DNA of 64,000 nt, taken from positions 437,988 through 501,987 of the forward strand of contig JAWRVZ010000322.1 in NCBI GenBank assembly GCA_037043235.1. Reading direction: 5' to 3'. A program made the translations under genes and the position numbers. Origin of the DNA: Rhodeus uyekii. Lineage: Eukaryota > Chordata > Actinopteri > Cypriniformes > Acheilognathidae. This document shows, piece by piece, positions 1 through 10,861 of the stretch. The first letter of the stretch is position 1, and each line of letters starts with the position of its first letter. Below the pieces are notes generated by a model. It ran no database searches. It was not told the DNA's origin and was given only the letters and a program-made list of their open reading frames with translations.

Positions 1-73
1 TGGTCATGAGAGTCTCTAGATGATGGGGTAGGCCGCAACGACCCAATAATGCGTCGGAAAACTAGTTCCCGCC

Positions 74-499
74 ATGCTGGAGGGCCACAGCTTGGCTGGG
101 GAAGGTACTGGCTCAGACGGTAAAAGGTCCAGTGCAATTCCAAGTTTAATGTCATCTTGTCCACACTTAGACGTTTTTATTGGTGGAGTGACTGTTCCCT
201 GTCTTATTGATACCGGGTCAATGGTGTCAACCATTACGGAAAGTTGTTTTATGGAGTATTTTGAGCCCTGGGGCCAAGAGCGTTTAAGATCGTGTTCGTG
301 GTTACAGTTGCGGGCGGCAAATGGGCTCTCAATTCCATATATTGGTTATATGGAGTTGGATGTTGAGCTCTGTGGTAGGATAGTGCCGCGATGCGGGGTG
401 CTGGTGGTCAAGGATCCTCCTGGTGGCTTGCGTTCCCAAGTCCCTGGTGTGTTGGGGATGAATGTTATCGGGCGATGCTACCAGGAGCTCTTTGGCTAG
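74..499 (+). CDS. Gypsy retropepsin-like aspartic protease segment
   Basis: This 141-residue frame carries a retropepsin-like fold: the active-site triad DTG at residues 46-48, preceded by a hydrophobic strand (VPCLI), and a second hydrophobic GVLGMNVIG motif near the C-terminus. In this family the protease cleaves the gag-pol polyprotein in assembling particles. The frame ends at a TAG at 497-499, but the same frame stays open downstream and runs without another stop into the RT frame starting at 623. Protease and RT were therefore probably one polyprotein. The ATG at 74 is only the first methionine in the open frame. The true start would lie in gag, outside the window. Confidence 0.85.
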   Translation: MLEGHSLAGEGTGSDGKRSSAIPSLMSSCPHLDVFIGGVTVPCLIDTGSMVSTITESCFMEYFEPWGQERLRSCSWLQLRAANGLSIPYIGYMELDVELCGRIVPRCGVLVVKDPPGGLRSQVPGVLGMNVIGRCYQELFG

Positions 500-622
500 C
501 ATGGCCTTGCTCTATTTGAGTTTCCCCCTGTACGTAGTGCACCACTTCCAATTTTTCAAGCCCTACAACATTGCCATCATGGTAGCGAGCAGCCTCCTCT
601 TGAGCATTCTACTAAAGTAAGG

Positions 623-3600
623 GTGCGCGGTCCACGGGCATGTCGCGTCACGAGCGGTACCATTAAGCTGGTTGCAGCTACTTGTGCAGAACAGTTAGTA
701 GGTAGTACAGTCCTGTTTGAGCCCACAGAGTCGGGATTACCTGAGGGGTTGTTAGCCTCCCCCTCTCTTGTGCGAGTGACTGGAGGGTCAGTTTATGTGC
801 CAGTGGTCAACGTTGGGACATCTGATGTGTTACTCTTCCCACGCCGAACACTAGGTACCCTAGTTAAGGTGCAGGTTGTCAGTTTGCCCACAGGGGTTAC
901 GGAAGTTAGACCCCCTGTAGTAAGTACTACTTCACAAACCACCGTAGCAGCTCCCTCTAATGTCCCAGGACAGATAGCAGCAATTGATCTGAGTGCATTG
1001 CCAGAATCAGAACAGTGCAAGGTTAGGGCTTTGCTTATGCAGTATCAAACTGTGTTCTCCGAATATGAGGGTGATCTGGGATGCACAAGTCTCCTCTCTC
1101 ATGATATCCCATTGCTAGATGACATCCCAGTGCGGCAGAGACATCGTCGTGTACCTCCTTCTGAGTATGAAGTTGTTAGGGCTCATATTAATCAGCTGCT
1201 GGAGTCTCAGGTAATTAGAGAGAGTTGTAGCCCTTATGCCTCCCCAATTGTGCTGGTTAAAAAGAAGGACGGTAGCCTGCGCTTGTGTGTCGACTACCGA
1301 CAGCTGAATGCTAAGACCAGACGAGATGCATTCCCCTTGCCTAGGATTGAGGAGTCGCTGGATGCGTTGACAGGGGCCTGTTGGTTTTCTACTATGGATC
1401 TAGCTAGTGGTTATAACCAGGTTCCTGTCACCGAAAAGGACAAGTTAAAAACTGCATTTTGCACCCCATTTGGTTTATTCGAATGGAATCGAATGCCATT
1501 TGGGTTGTGCAATGCTCCCTCAACCTTTCAGCGACTCATGGAGAGATTATTCGGTGATCAACAGTGCCAGTCATTACTCCTGTATCTAGACGACATTGTT
1601 GTGTTCTCCACCTCCATTGTTCAACATCTTGAGAGGTTGGAGATCGTTTTGGGTCGTCTGGAACGGGAAGGGTTGAAGGCTAGGCTGGAAAAGTGTGCTT
1701 TTCTCCAACAAGAGGTGAAATACCTGGGTCATATCATTTCTGCTAGGGGAGTAGCAACTGACCCTAGTAAGATTGAGGCGGTTACTAAGTGGCCCTGTCC
1801 CTCTGGTGTTACGGAATTACGATCCTTCCTGGGGTTTGCCAGTTACTATAGACGGTTTGTGGAGGGGTTTGCCAAGTTGGCTGCCCCTCTACATAAGTTG
1901 GTAGGTGAATTTGCTGGTGTCAAGGGCAAACGGGCAAATAAGAACTTTGCTAATGCCTGGGATGAAAGATGTCAGGGAAGCTTTGAGGGGTTAAAAGAGA
2001 AACTTTCTACTGCCCCTGTACTGGTGTATGCAGATTTTTCTAAGCCTTTTATCCTGGAGGTGGATGCTAGTTACCAAGGCCTTGGGGCAGTCCTTTCCCA
2101 GGAATATGAAGGTAAGGTAAGACCAGTGGCATATGCCAGCCGGAGTCTAAGGCCCACTGAGCGCAACATGTCCAACTACAGTTCCATGAAGTTGGAGTTT
2201 GTGGCGCTCAAGTGGGCCATGACTGAGAAATTCCGAGAGTACTTGTTGGGTAACAAGTGTGTGGTATTCACGGATAATAACCCCCTTAGCCATCTGACTT
2301 CTGCAAAGTTAGGGGCAACCGAGCAACGCTGGGCCTCTCAGTTGGCGGCCTTTGACTTTGAGATTAAATATCGTTCAGGTAAGAGCAATAAGAACGCAGA
2401 TGCACTGTCACGGCAGACTTGCCTGGAACAAAGTGGGTTGGATGGGTTGGTCCCAGGTACCGCGATTCCTGAGTCTTTGCGGCAGCTAACTGAGTCTGGT
2501 TCTATCGAGACGGCGACCCAATGTGTAGTCTCCACTCTACCTGGTTATTCAGCTAGTGAGTTGGGTTTGCTGCAAGCAGCTGATCCGGTCATTCAGGAAG
2601 TGCAGCGATTCTGGGTCCGAGGTATTCGCCCTGGTCCTGATGAACGACGGCAACTGACTAAGGCAGCGTTAACACTGCTTCGTCAGTGGGACCGGTTATG
2701 TGAGCACGAGGGTGTGCTCTATCGCCGGGTCCACTGCCCAAACGGTAAGGAGGAGGTGTTACAGTTAGTATTGCCCACTGCCTTGAGGCCAGAGGTGTTA
2801 GGACAATTGCACCAGCAACATGGACATCAGGGTAGGGAGCGTACAACTGAGTTGGTGCGGCAGAGGTGTTATTGGCCGGGATTATCCTCAGACGTGGCAC
2901 GCTGGTGTCAAGAGTGTGACCGGTGCCAGACAGCTAAGGACACTCAACCACTGGTCCAGGGATTTATGGAGAAGTCTCGTACTACCCCGTACCATCCGGC
3001 CGGAAACGGCCAGTGCGAGCGTTTTAATCGCACGTTACACAGCTTGTTGCGCACTTTGCCAGTGTCCAGGAAACGAGATTGGGTAGCTTGTTTTCCCCAG
3101 GTAGTGTTCAGTTATAATAGCACCCCTCATCAGGCTACAGGCGAATCACCCCATTTTTTGATGTTCGGTCAGGAACCACGGTTGCCGGTCGATTTTCTAT
3201 TGGGGAGAGACCCACAGCCAAGAGAGGGTAGCGTGCATGACTGGGTCTTGGAGCATCAAACGAGGTTACAGGTAGCCTTTGCAGGTGCCCGTGAAAGGTT
3301 ACAGGTTATGGCAGATAGGCGTAAGGTCCTTCATGACAAGCATGTTCGAGATGAGCCACTGGTGGAGGGTCAGCTGGTGTACCTTCGTAATTATGGGGTA
3401 AGAGGTCGTCATAAAATCCAGGACCTGTGGAGCCCAGTGGTTTATCAAGTAATGAGGACGCCCCAGGAGGGTGGTGTGGTGTACACAATTGCGCCTGCAG
3501 ATGACTTGACCAAGGTAAAGAATGTGCACCGTTCACTGATAAAGAGTCGAAGGCGTAAAGATGTTGTGGCTATAGACTCTGGTAGAGTTTTGCCTGACAC

Positions 3601-3976
3601 AGAGATAGACGCCTCTTTATCTACTGAGGAAGAGGTAGATTTGCTAGCAGTGGTACAAGAGCGAGACCAACTTCAGGCTGATTTACAAATGAGGGTTCCG
3701 GTACGGGATGTGGAGCTGTGTCTTCCTGAAGGGATGAGCGCCATGGCACCAGTTCCAGGAAATGGACCTGGGTTGCTGGTCCCAGAAGGGGATGCAGCCC
3801 GTCCTCATGAGTACCCGCCGGATAGCCAGCTTGGTTCCGATGGGGTTGGTTTACGTAGGACACAACGTGCGACTGCGGGCTTGCATCCAAATCCTCATCA
3901 TCTTCCCCGTCCCGTTGGAGCCTCTCTCCAACAAGTGAGTGGCATAACGGTAGGAATTTTTAGGCCATGGGATTAG
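623..3976 (+). CDS. Gypsy pol: RT, RNase H and core-deleted integrase
   Basis: The frame has 1117 residues. RT motifs include VKKKDGSLRLCVDYRQLN near residues 212-229 and the catalytic YLDD at residues 321-324 (nt 1583-1594). RNase H follows around residue 475 (FILEVDASYQGLGAVLSQ), with a second aspartate in VFTDNNPL. The integrase zinc finger (H-H-C-C) lies near residues 728-772. Immediately after it the sequence jumps to TTPYHPAGNGQCERFN, the region of the third catalytic residue, so the segment bearing the first two catalytic aspartates is missing. A GPY/F-like module (RHKIQDLWSPVVYQV) lies near residue 935. The frame survives the deletion. RT and RNase H look intact, but this copy cannot encode a working integrase. 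Confidence 0.92.
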   Translation: MRGPRACRVTSGTIKLVAATCAEQLVGSTVLFEPTESGLPEGLLASPSLVRVTGGSVYVPVVNVGTSDVLLFPRRTLGTLVKVQVVSLPTGVTEVRPPVVSTTSQTTVAAPSNVPGQIAAIDLSALPESEQCKVRALLMQYQTVFSEYEGDLGCTSLLSHDIPLLDDIPVRQRHRRVPPSEYEVVRAHINQLLESQVIRESCSPYASPIVLVKKKDGSLRLCVDYRQLNAKTRRDAFPLPRIEESLDALTGACWFSTMDLASGYNQVPVTEKDKLKTAFCTPFGLFEWNRMPFGLCNAPSTFQRLMERLFGDQQCQSLLLYLDDIVVFSTSIVQHLERLEIVLGRLEREGLKARLEKCAFLQQEVKYLGHIISARGVATDPSKIEAVTKWPCPSGVTELRSFLGFASYYRRFVEGFAKLAAPLHKLVGEFAGVKGKRANKNFANAWDERCQGSFEGLKEKLSTAPVLVYADFSKPFILEVDASYQGLGAVLSQEYEGKVRPVAYASRSLRPTERNMSNYSSMKLEFVALKWAMTEKFREYLLGNKCVVFTDNNPLSHLTSAKLGATEQRWASQLAAFDFEIKYRSGKSNKNADALSRQTCLEQSGLDGLVPGTAIPESLRQLTESGSIETATQCVVSTLPGYSASELGLLQAADPVIQEVQRFWVRGIRPGPDERRQLTKAALTLLRQWDRLCEHEGVLYRRVHCPNGKEEVLQLVLPTALRPEVLGQLHQQHGHQGRERTTELVRQRCYWPGLSSDVARWCQECDRCQTAKDTQPLVQGFMEKSRTTPYHPAGNGQCERFNRTLHSLLRTLPVSRKRDWVACFPQVVFSYNSTPHQATGESPHFLMFGQEPRLPVDFLLGRDPQPREGSVHDWVLEHQTRLQVAFAGARERLQVMADRRKVLHDKHVRDEPLVEGQLVYLRNYGVRGRHKIQDLWSPVVYQVMRTPQEGGVVYTIAPADDLTKVKNVHRSLIKSRRRKDVVAIDSGRVLPDTEIDASLSTEEEVDLLAVVQERDQLQADLQMRVPVRDVELCLPEGMSAMAPVPGNGPGLLVPEGDAARPHEYPPDSQLGSDGVGLRRTQRATAGLHPNPHHLPRPVGASLQQVSGITVGIFRPWD

Positions 3977-4017
3977 GCTATGGTGGTTGAGCCGTGGGAT
4001 CGGCAGGGTGCCGATCC

Positions 4018-4034
4018 AAGAGTTGGGGGTAGAT
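4018..4034 (+). other. Polypurine tract of Gypsy element
   Basis: A purine-rich run (AGAGTTGGGGGTAGA) directly precedes the LTR start, the position from which plus-strand DNA synthesis is primed in LTR elements. It contains two interrupting T residues, so the call is by position and composition. Confidence 0.6.
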
Positions 4035-4107
4035 TGTAGTGGGGCTCCTAAGTTATCATGGGTTGGGCTTAAGCAATCAACATCCAATCACGTAGCTTTA
4101 GGGCAAA

Positions 4108-4113
4108 TATAAA
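4108..4113 (+). promoter_or_regulatory. TATA box in LTR (U3)
   Basis: TATAAA in the context AAATATAAAGGGGGC, about 75 bp inside the LTR. It is the likely core promoter motif of the element. Confidence 0.55.
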
Positions 4114-5413
4114 GGGGGCAACTAAGGTATCGCTCGTGCGTCACTGCTGGTGGACCGCCCCCTTCCGGTTTCCCTTCCGTTTCGTGGGTAAGTGGTTTGG
4201 TTGAAGTACTAGTAAATGCATCGGTGTTTATATTTAGTTGATCTTTGTGTCTAGAGCGCCTCGATTAAAATCTGAGTTTTTGGTTGGCGGCTGCCTACCC
4301 CTCATCAACGCGTGTTCAGTTTGCCCTGTTGTATTGGCCGTGCGTACATGTCCTCACGCTGTATTTGGCGACAATGGTGTGACTGCGCGTGATATTAACA
4401 ATATACAGGTATGTGAATCCACCGCTGTTCGCGCAGGTTTTATTTTATTACTGTGATAACATGTTGTTTTAAAAATCATTTTAGGAGGAATGATCGGGCG
4501 CCAGCTCATTGTTGGCTAGATACAACCAACATATAAGAGGAAGAATCTACAGAGCCTGCAGGGCGATATATTGACACTGCTGTTTTCTTTACGTTGTTTC
4601 CTCCACACTGTTTCTTCTATAACATTCCTTCCGTACTGATTTTCCCGAACATCAATCCTCTCAGCGAGCAATCGCCGTGCGTTGCTTCCCCGGAGATTTT
4701 GTTCCTTTAGTAATTAATGTTTTTTTTTGGTTTTGTTATTTAGTTTCATTTTGTGTGGATTTCTTTAGTTTATTTAATTCGTTGTCTGTCTTGAACTTGT
4801 TTATTTCGTTTGCTGATAATTCATTCAGCGTTTGTTTTGTTTATTTCTTTTTGACCTCTGGTGTTGTCATATTGTTTATTTCGTTTGTTGATAATTCTTC
4901 CAGTGTTTTGCTTTCGTTTAGTTTATTGTTTTTTTCTTTGTTATCCCTGGTTGTTTTGATTCATTATTACATTGTCTTGTAGTTTTTTCGTTTTATTTAT
5001 TATATATATCTTGTTTCATTCCTGTCTGTGCTTACTATTTGTTGTCTTATTGTGTGAATATGTACTCTTGATTTCATTTAAGTATTGTGGAACATATAAT
5101 TTTGTAATTGAGTTAAACCATTAATTTTCCCTTTTTTTGTTATAGGAACTGAGGCTTCGAGGCAGGCCTTTAGTGGATTCTCGTGTGCGGTGGTGGGCCT
5201 TTGTCACAGTGTGTGAGTGTGTTTGTGTGTTCCTGTGTGAGATTACCCTTGTGTGCAGTGAGACCTTGCACTTGGTGGTAAGAGTTCTCCTCTTCGTAGA
5301 GACTTTGTGCTCTTTAGTTACCTGTTATAGGTAAGCCTCAGTTCCTGTGGGTAATCTGATATAGGGCTGATAGCCAAGTCATTCTAACTTATTTTTAAGA
5401 GTTTCTATTCGTC

Positions 5414-5419
5414 AATAAA
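5414..5419 (+). terminator. Polyadenylation signal in LTR
   Basis: AATAAA lies about 140 bp upstream of the LTR 3' edge, the expected place for the R region poly(A) signal of an element transcribed on the plus strand. Confidence 0.55.
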
Positions 5420-5560
5420 ATTTGTATTTTTCTATATCCACGTCTCTGGTCCTCTTTCAAAACCACGGACCTGTGTCCAAGAAATGTTCCCTTTAACAAG
5501 GGTGGCGTAGTCAGCTGTTATTCCAAGTGGTATCTTTATCAGTTTTGAGGTCCCGCTACA

Positions 5561-7163
5561 CATGCATACATTTAAAAGTTAACAGAAGAATTTTGTACTG
5601 GATGCGGACAGAGACAGGTAGCCAGTGAAGGTTATAGAGCAAAGGGGTAATGTGGTCCGATTTTTTGACTTGATGGATGACTCTGGCAGCAGAATTTTGT
5701 ACATATTGTAGTCTAGTGATAGTTTTAGCGGGAAGCCCAATAAGCAGTGAATTACAGTAGTCAAGACGTGAGGTCATTAAGGCATTGATTAGAGTTTCAG
5801 TGTCTTTAGTGCTGAGAGCTGGTCGGAGTCTGGCGATGTTACGAAGGTGGTAGAATGCAGTCTTGGTAACTGAACCAAGATGAGCTTGAAATGTAAGAGC
5901 TGAGTCAAATGTTACACCCAGATTTTTAACAGAGTGAGATGGAATTAATCAATAAGTATACTCAGTTCAGATTTTTTTCAGAATGGATGGTGGACCGAAT
6001 ACAGTGACCTCAGTTTTATCGTTATTGAATTTCAGGAAGTTTCTATGTAGCCAGGTTTTAATATCAGTAATACAGGTATTTAATGAGTCCAGGGGGAGAG
6101 TGGAGACGGAGCATGAAATATAGATTTGCAAGTCATCAGCATAACAATGATAGCTTAGACCATGACTACGGATAATGTGATCTAAAGGTAGCAGATAAAT
6201 GTTAAACAGAAGCGGTCCAAGAACAGAGCCTTGAGGAACACCCTGAGAGAGAGAACATGGAGAAGATTTGAAGTTCTGAATAATAACGAAGAATTGTCTA
6301 TCGGTGAGATATGATATGAACCAGGATAACGCATTACCCGTGATGCCGATAGCAGATAGACGAGAGATGAGTATATGATGGGATATAGTATCAAATGCAG
6401 CAGTTAAATCGAGCATGATAAGGATGGTAAGACAATCAGCAGACAGAAGCAAGTCATTAGTAATTTTTACCAACGCTGTTTCAGTGCTGTGGCCCGACCT
6501 AAAGACAGACTGAAAGGGATCAGGTAGGTTGTTTACACAGAGATGAGCTTGTAGTTGAGAGGCAACAACTTTTTCAAGCAGCTTCGCAACGAAAGGAAGA
6601 TTAGAAATGGGTCTGAAATTATTCATGACTGAAGAGTCCAGCCCAGGTTTCTTTAAAATTGGTATCACAGCAGCTGTTTTTAGTGATAGTGGGACAGAAC
6701 CAGAAGAAAAAGAACAATTGATTAGATGAGCAATAGGAGAGGAGATAGCAGATAGGCAGTTTTTGAGAAGTGAAGTAGGTGCTGGATCCAACCGAGAAGT
6801 GGATGAGCTGGTATGAGCAATTAAGTTTCTAACAGCTGTCATATTGGTGGGTGTAAAGCTAGAGAGAGTGTGTTTTATGGGCTGTGATGAGGACCAGTTA
6901 GAGAAGACTTCCGATGAATTAGGTGAGAATTTTTCATAGATGTATTTTATCTTATTTACAAAGAAGTGGAGGAATGAGTTGCAGAGGCCAAAAGAGCCAG
7001 TGATGAGATGCGATGATGGGTTGAGAAGTTTGTTAACAGTTGAAAATAATGTCTTTGGTCGACTTTTAGCAGTGTTGATCATAGAGGCGTAGTATTCTGT
7101 ACGTGTGTTATTGAGAGCTAATTTGTAATTCAACTGATGGGCACAGAAATCTTGGTAATGCAC
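5561..7163 (-). pseudogene. LINE reverse transcriptase, frameshifted
   Basis: The minus-strand frame 7163-5967 contains a clear non-LTR RT: FRPISNLPFVAKLLEKVV, GHSTETALVK, LLDLTAAFDTISH, SQGVPQGSVLGPL and the catalytic YADD (in CYADDLQIY). After a frame break the C-terminal segment resumes at 5777-5561 (DYCNSLL, LQYVQNSAARV, LHWLPV) and is cut at the LTR boundary. The RT copies its RNA at the nicked target site in the nucleus. The catalytic aspartates are present, but the missing 3' end and broken endonuclease make the copy dead. Confidence 0.85.
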
Positions 7164-8504
7164 CTCCAGGCCACTTTTCCTATATCACGCTCAAGGCGTC
7201 TGCCAGTTTGTTTAATGAGTCGGAGCTCAGTTGTATACCAGGGTGATGTATGAGAACTAGGTACCAGCTTAGTTAACATAAGAGCATGATTATCTAAGAC
7301 TTCAGAGATAGCAGAGTTGTAAGTTGAAAGAACAGCAGAAGGACAAGATAAATCAGAGTAAGAAGACAGAGAAGATGCATTAATAGAGTCTGAGAATGAC
7401 AGTGGATCGACAGATTTAACATTGCGATAATTAATAGTAGTTTTGAGACGAGGTTCAGGAAGAGGAAAGTCAGATCTAACAGTAATACGTTTATGATCAG
7501 AAATACCAGTTTGTGTTCCAGAGACAGAGACGTTATTAATTCCTGACGTGCAAACAAGATCAAGCATGTGACCACGGCTGTGAGTAGGAAAATCAACATG
7601 TTGTCTGAGACTGAAATTATCCAAAGTTAATGTAAGGTCACTGGTATTAGAACAGACAGTGTCAAAATGATGATAGAAATGTATAGACGATATAAAAATA
7701 ATAGACGATATATTAATATGACCAACAGAGTTGTACGAGCAAGCACTTTAAAGCCATGTATTCAAAAGATTTAGCATCATGAAATTCAGTCATGATAATT
7801 TTCATAGTATCACGATATACCACTGCCAGGCCACCACCCCTACCACAGAGACGTGGCTTAGACAAATACTTATAACCAGATGGAGTAAGAAGGTTCAGGT
7901 GAAAGAAGTCATTCGGTGACTGCCAGGTTTCTGTGAGAAGCAACATGTCGAGTTTAGCATCAGTGATTATATCATTGAGTAGGGAAGCTTTTTCAGTCAA
8001 TGAACGGCAGTTTAGTAGTGAAACATTCTGAGATAAACATACACCAGATTTAACCTCATGGTGGTGACAATTCTCCCTGGCAAGGGACCTTAGTAAAGCA
8101 GTATCTCTTGAACGACACGAAGACGAAGTCTTATGATCGACCGATCTACTGGTCCAGATCGAGGGAATGCAGTGCGCAGTAGTGCGATGTTCATTGCGCA
8201 AGTGCCTGGCAGAGCGATGGACGTAGCGTGGTCGGCCAAGAATCCCCAGCGAGCGACAAAGTCCATAGATCCCAGAGTCAAGACGTGGATGGCAGTTAAT
8301 GGTCCGCAAAACAGAAGTAGAGTATGTTAATGACATGCTGTAGATGCCACTAACGACGAGAAAAAGAAAAACAAACTTTTTTTCAGAATGGATGCATTCT
8401 GAAATTATCCGATGCATTGTCAGAAAAAAAAGCAAAACAGCTGAGCAGTGCGACGAAATACACATCCACAACTCCAGCCCGGGGAGCAACGACGCCGTCC
8501 ACAA
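7130..8504 (-). pseudogene. LINE AP-endonuclease domain, broken
   Basis: Two minus-strand frames carry APE-type endonuclease pieces. The upstream frame (8504-7713) has LLNCRSLTEKASLLNDII, LLLTETW and a RGGGLAVVYR segment. The downstream frame (7624-7130) has PTHSRGHMLDLV and the SDH motif (GISDHKR). The stretch that should join them, including the GD-N catalytic motif, is not visible and is replaced by AT-rich sequence around 7625-7715. The domain nicks target DNA to prime reverse transcription. This copy cannot encode an active nuclease. The beginning of the 8504 frame has no recognisable domain and may be 5' leader. Confidence 0.75.
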
Positions 8505-8799
8505 ACAGCAACACCACCAGCAGAGAGGGTGGACACCGACTCAGCCAGAGGTGACGAACGATCAGAGGGTCAGCAGGAAAGACCGCGCAATTAACGAGAC
8601 AGTCAGAGAGAGAGTGGAGGAGGTCAGTAGGAAGACCGCCCAGGCAAGACTGTCACACTTCTACAAGTCTACAAGTCGATGCATCATTATCAGAATGCAT
8701 TGTATTTATTGCTCTCTGTTGGACATACAACAGTTTTTGATATGATACTTGACTACATAATGCACAAACGTCATGCTTAAAAGTGCCTATCCGTGTGAA

Positions 8800-9870
8800 T
8801 ACTGTGAGCACAACTAAGAAATGAGCACCTGTGTGAGGCAGGTCCAGGTTGTAGAACTTTATGAATGTGAGCAAAGAGGACTAGCCAGCTGAATCACAGA
8901 GACACCCAAAATTAAGGCCTTGGAGCCCACCATACTCACAGTAGAATCAGAATCAGAATCAGAAAATGACCTCTGATGGCTTAGGTGATGGCAGGCCAGA
9001 AGCCTCATAATTAAGAGAGATGGTCTCAACTATCCATTTGCTGACTGTCTGTTTGGACACAGGGAGCCCCTTTTTTAACAGCTGATCAGTTTTCCTCCAC
9101 AGGGCGTCTATAAACCACTCAATATCTCTATTGGTTTCTTTGGTGGTCTGAAGAGACAAATCTGTGCCCTGGCACAGATCAAGAATACGCATCGGACCTA
9201 TCAAAGTTCGTCCAGTCTGACCTGCCGCCACATATGTTTTACCCCCTTGAGCTGAAGATGTTCTCAGTGGGCAGCATAGGGGCCTTCAGGGACGATACTA
9301 AATTAGATGACAGACAACTCTTTCAACCCCCTAACATCTGAACACACTTGGAGACTGAAAAGATAGGATAGGTATGGCTTGTTCCATGACCTCAAAATTT
9401 CTTTGTGGAGGTCGAGAAAGAATGGAAGGTGAAGAAAAGCGTTGGTCCAGTTTGGTTTTCAGAAGAGCACCCTGTTTGGCCCATCAATGTTTGATATTGC
9501 AACTTTGATATTGCATGAGTAACAATATCCACCAGCTCCTTGTACGCTGGAGATCTAATGGGCGAATCTTCTATATCCCAGCATTGATGCTCAATACCAT
9601 CCACCCTCTCAAACCTTGATAGCTTAAGCACTGGGCTCTCTCCCAGGTGGAAGCCGAAGCATTGTGGGCTTAAAAGCAGAGAGGGCAGTGCCTGTCTTTA
9701 AACCCTCTGAGAGATCCATTTGTGAACCCCACAATCTGTTTCCATACTGCCTTACCAGCAGAGCGGTGAGATCTGCAGGGAACACAAGTCTGAACACTCA
9801 GACATCAGTGGTAGATGGGAGTTGAGTATGTTAAGCAGCAGCCACAATACTCACCATCAGCCCCCTCGAA
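8800..9870 (-). mobile_element. DIRS retroelement relic, gag fused to recombinase end
   Basis: Minus-strand translation gives a recombinase C-terminus (FIKFYNLDL near 8870-8840; VSKQTVSKWIVETISL near 9060-9000) directly preceded by gag-like sequence (DLSLQTTKET near 9170; AYKELVDIVTHAISKL near 9550-9500). Both match the fuller DIRS copy at 53.4-58.3 kb, where gag and recombinase are about 3 kb apart. The RT and RNase H are therefore missing. The left limit and the right limit (about 9870) are approximate, because similarity fades. Confidence 0.65.
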
Positions 9871-10013
9871 GGAACCCACCAGTAAGGAAACCATTTGAAT
9901 GTCTGCTTGTTCACACTTTCTTTCTTTCATCTATTTAAATATAATGGCTATAAGTAGTATGTAGGTTTTATGTTATTTATTTTCAACAGATTTTGTTTGT
10001 CATAAAAAGATGA

Positions 10014-10230
10014 AGATCAGGTTCAAAGGTTTTACTATTCCACAAGGGTAAACAAATACTGGAAGGCAAAAACAACACAAGCATTAACAAGACCAGACAA
10101 GTGAGAACTTACATGACTGCAACTTAAACATATGGTGATAATGACCATGGCAACTAAACAAAGACAAAGAAATGCATGACTGGTGAAAAACAAAATGTTC
10201 AAGAGAATGAAGCCAACAGAACAAATATGT
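10014..10230. repeat. Direct repeat, copy 1 (unclassified)
   Basis: This shares long stretches with 10862-11112 in the same orientation, for example AACAACACAAGCATTAAC, GACCATGGCAACTAA and AACAAAGACAAAGAAA. Copy 2 is longer through small insertions. The arrangement could be terminal repeats of an unclassified element or a local duplication. Confidence 0.65.
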
Positions 10231-10861
10231 AACAACTTTCGAGGTGGGAGAGGAGGCTATGAAAGTGGCAGCAGAGGATGAGCTGATATGACTGAGGACG
10301 GAGGTTGCTGGAGCCTAAGGGGTGGAGGGCTGGAGAACAGTGGTCAGCCCACAAGTTCACTGCAGGTCCATGGTCTTGTCTGACCCAGGTGGAGCCGTCG
10401 GTACAATTGACACAATTGAAAGCCTCTTTGGGTGTACAGTAGTACATAGTTATATATATGCTATATAAATGTCTCATTCATTTGATACATTCAGTAAGCA
10501 GGGGTTCTGGAAATGATCTGTCGATCGGGGTGGTGATGGCCTGGGCTCTGGGACAGACTGTGGCTATGGCTCCTGTGTGGATCAGGGGTAGACACTCTCC
10601 AGACATCTGATGACGCCTCCTTCTAGAAAAGTCCTTGTGTGTCTTTGAGGTCTGGGGGATATTGTTTGTTAGCCCAGATTCAATGCAACAATTTCAGCAT
10701 CTCGTCGTTGTAAGGAGTGGTGGCAGCAAGACAGCATAACTGTTTACTGAAGTTCAAAAAAATCTAAGCCTTGTTGGACAATTGCAGTAAATTTCGCTGC
10801 ATAATGCATTTCTATGGGTCTGGTCTTCTGTTGTGTAGAAATTCCAGAAATACAGAAAGAA
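10231..10861. other. Spacer between two direct repeats, no gene recognised
   Basis: No conserved coding domain is seen in either strand. Frames are short and have no family-like motifs. If the flanking repeats are terminal repeats, this would be the internal part of a small non-autonomous element. Confidence 0.4.

Larger units (their letters stand above)
1..5560 (+). mobile_element. Ty3/Gypsy LTR retrotransposon, 5' part outside window
   Basis: The domain order is aspartic protease, reverse transcriptase, RNase H, integrase, followed by a polypurine run and a 1.5 kb LTR. Protease and RT through integrase share one reading frame, broken only by a TAG at 497-499. The gag region and the 5' LTR must lie left of the window. 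The right LTR edge abuts LINE sequence on the minus strand, so the element appears to have inserted into that LINE. The TAG and an integrase deletion make this copy non-autonomous. The superfamily call rests on domain order (RNase H before integrase) and the YLDD RT motif. Confidence 0.93.
4035..5560 (+). repeat. 3' long terminal repeat of Gypsy element
   Basis: The LTR begins TGTAGTGGG and ends CCCGCTACA, an imperfect terminal inverted repeat with the canonical TG...CA ends. It is 1526 bp, has a TATAAA box near its 5' end and AATAAA about 140 bp before its 3' end, and follows a polypurine run. The sequence after position 5560 is LINE-derived. The 5' LTR is not in the window, so LTR divergence cannot be read. 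Confidence 0.85.
5561..8652 (-). mobile_element. L2/CR1-like LINE, disrupted
   Basis: On the minus strand the order is an APE-type endonuclease (8504 down to 7130) then reverse transcriptase (7163 down to about 5561). The C-terminus contains a LINE-typical stretch of the form RLQYVQNSAARV. The 3' end is cut at the edge of the Gypsy LTR, which implies the LTR element landed inside it. Several frame breaks separate the domains. L2/CR1-like is my clade assignment from motif style (GHSTETALVK, QGSVLGPLLF, YADDLQIY); a tree would be needed to settle it. Confidence 0.85.

Noticed and set aside
4238..4982. Hydrophobic Phe/Leu/Val-rich frames inside the Gypsy LTR
   Set aside because: They arise from T-rich LTR sequence and have no domain or start context.
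8133..8745. Plus-strand frames opposite the LINE endonuclease
   Set aside because: Antisense shadows of LINE coding and leader sequence.
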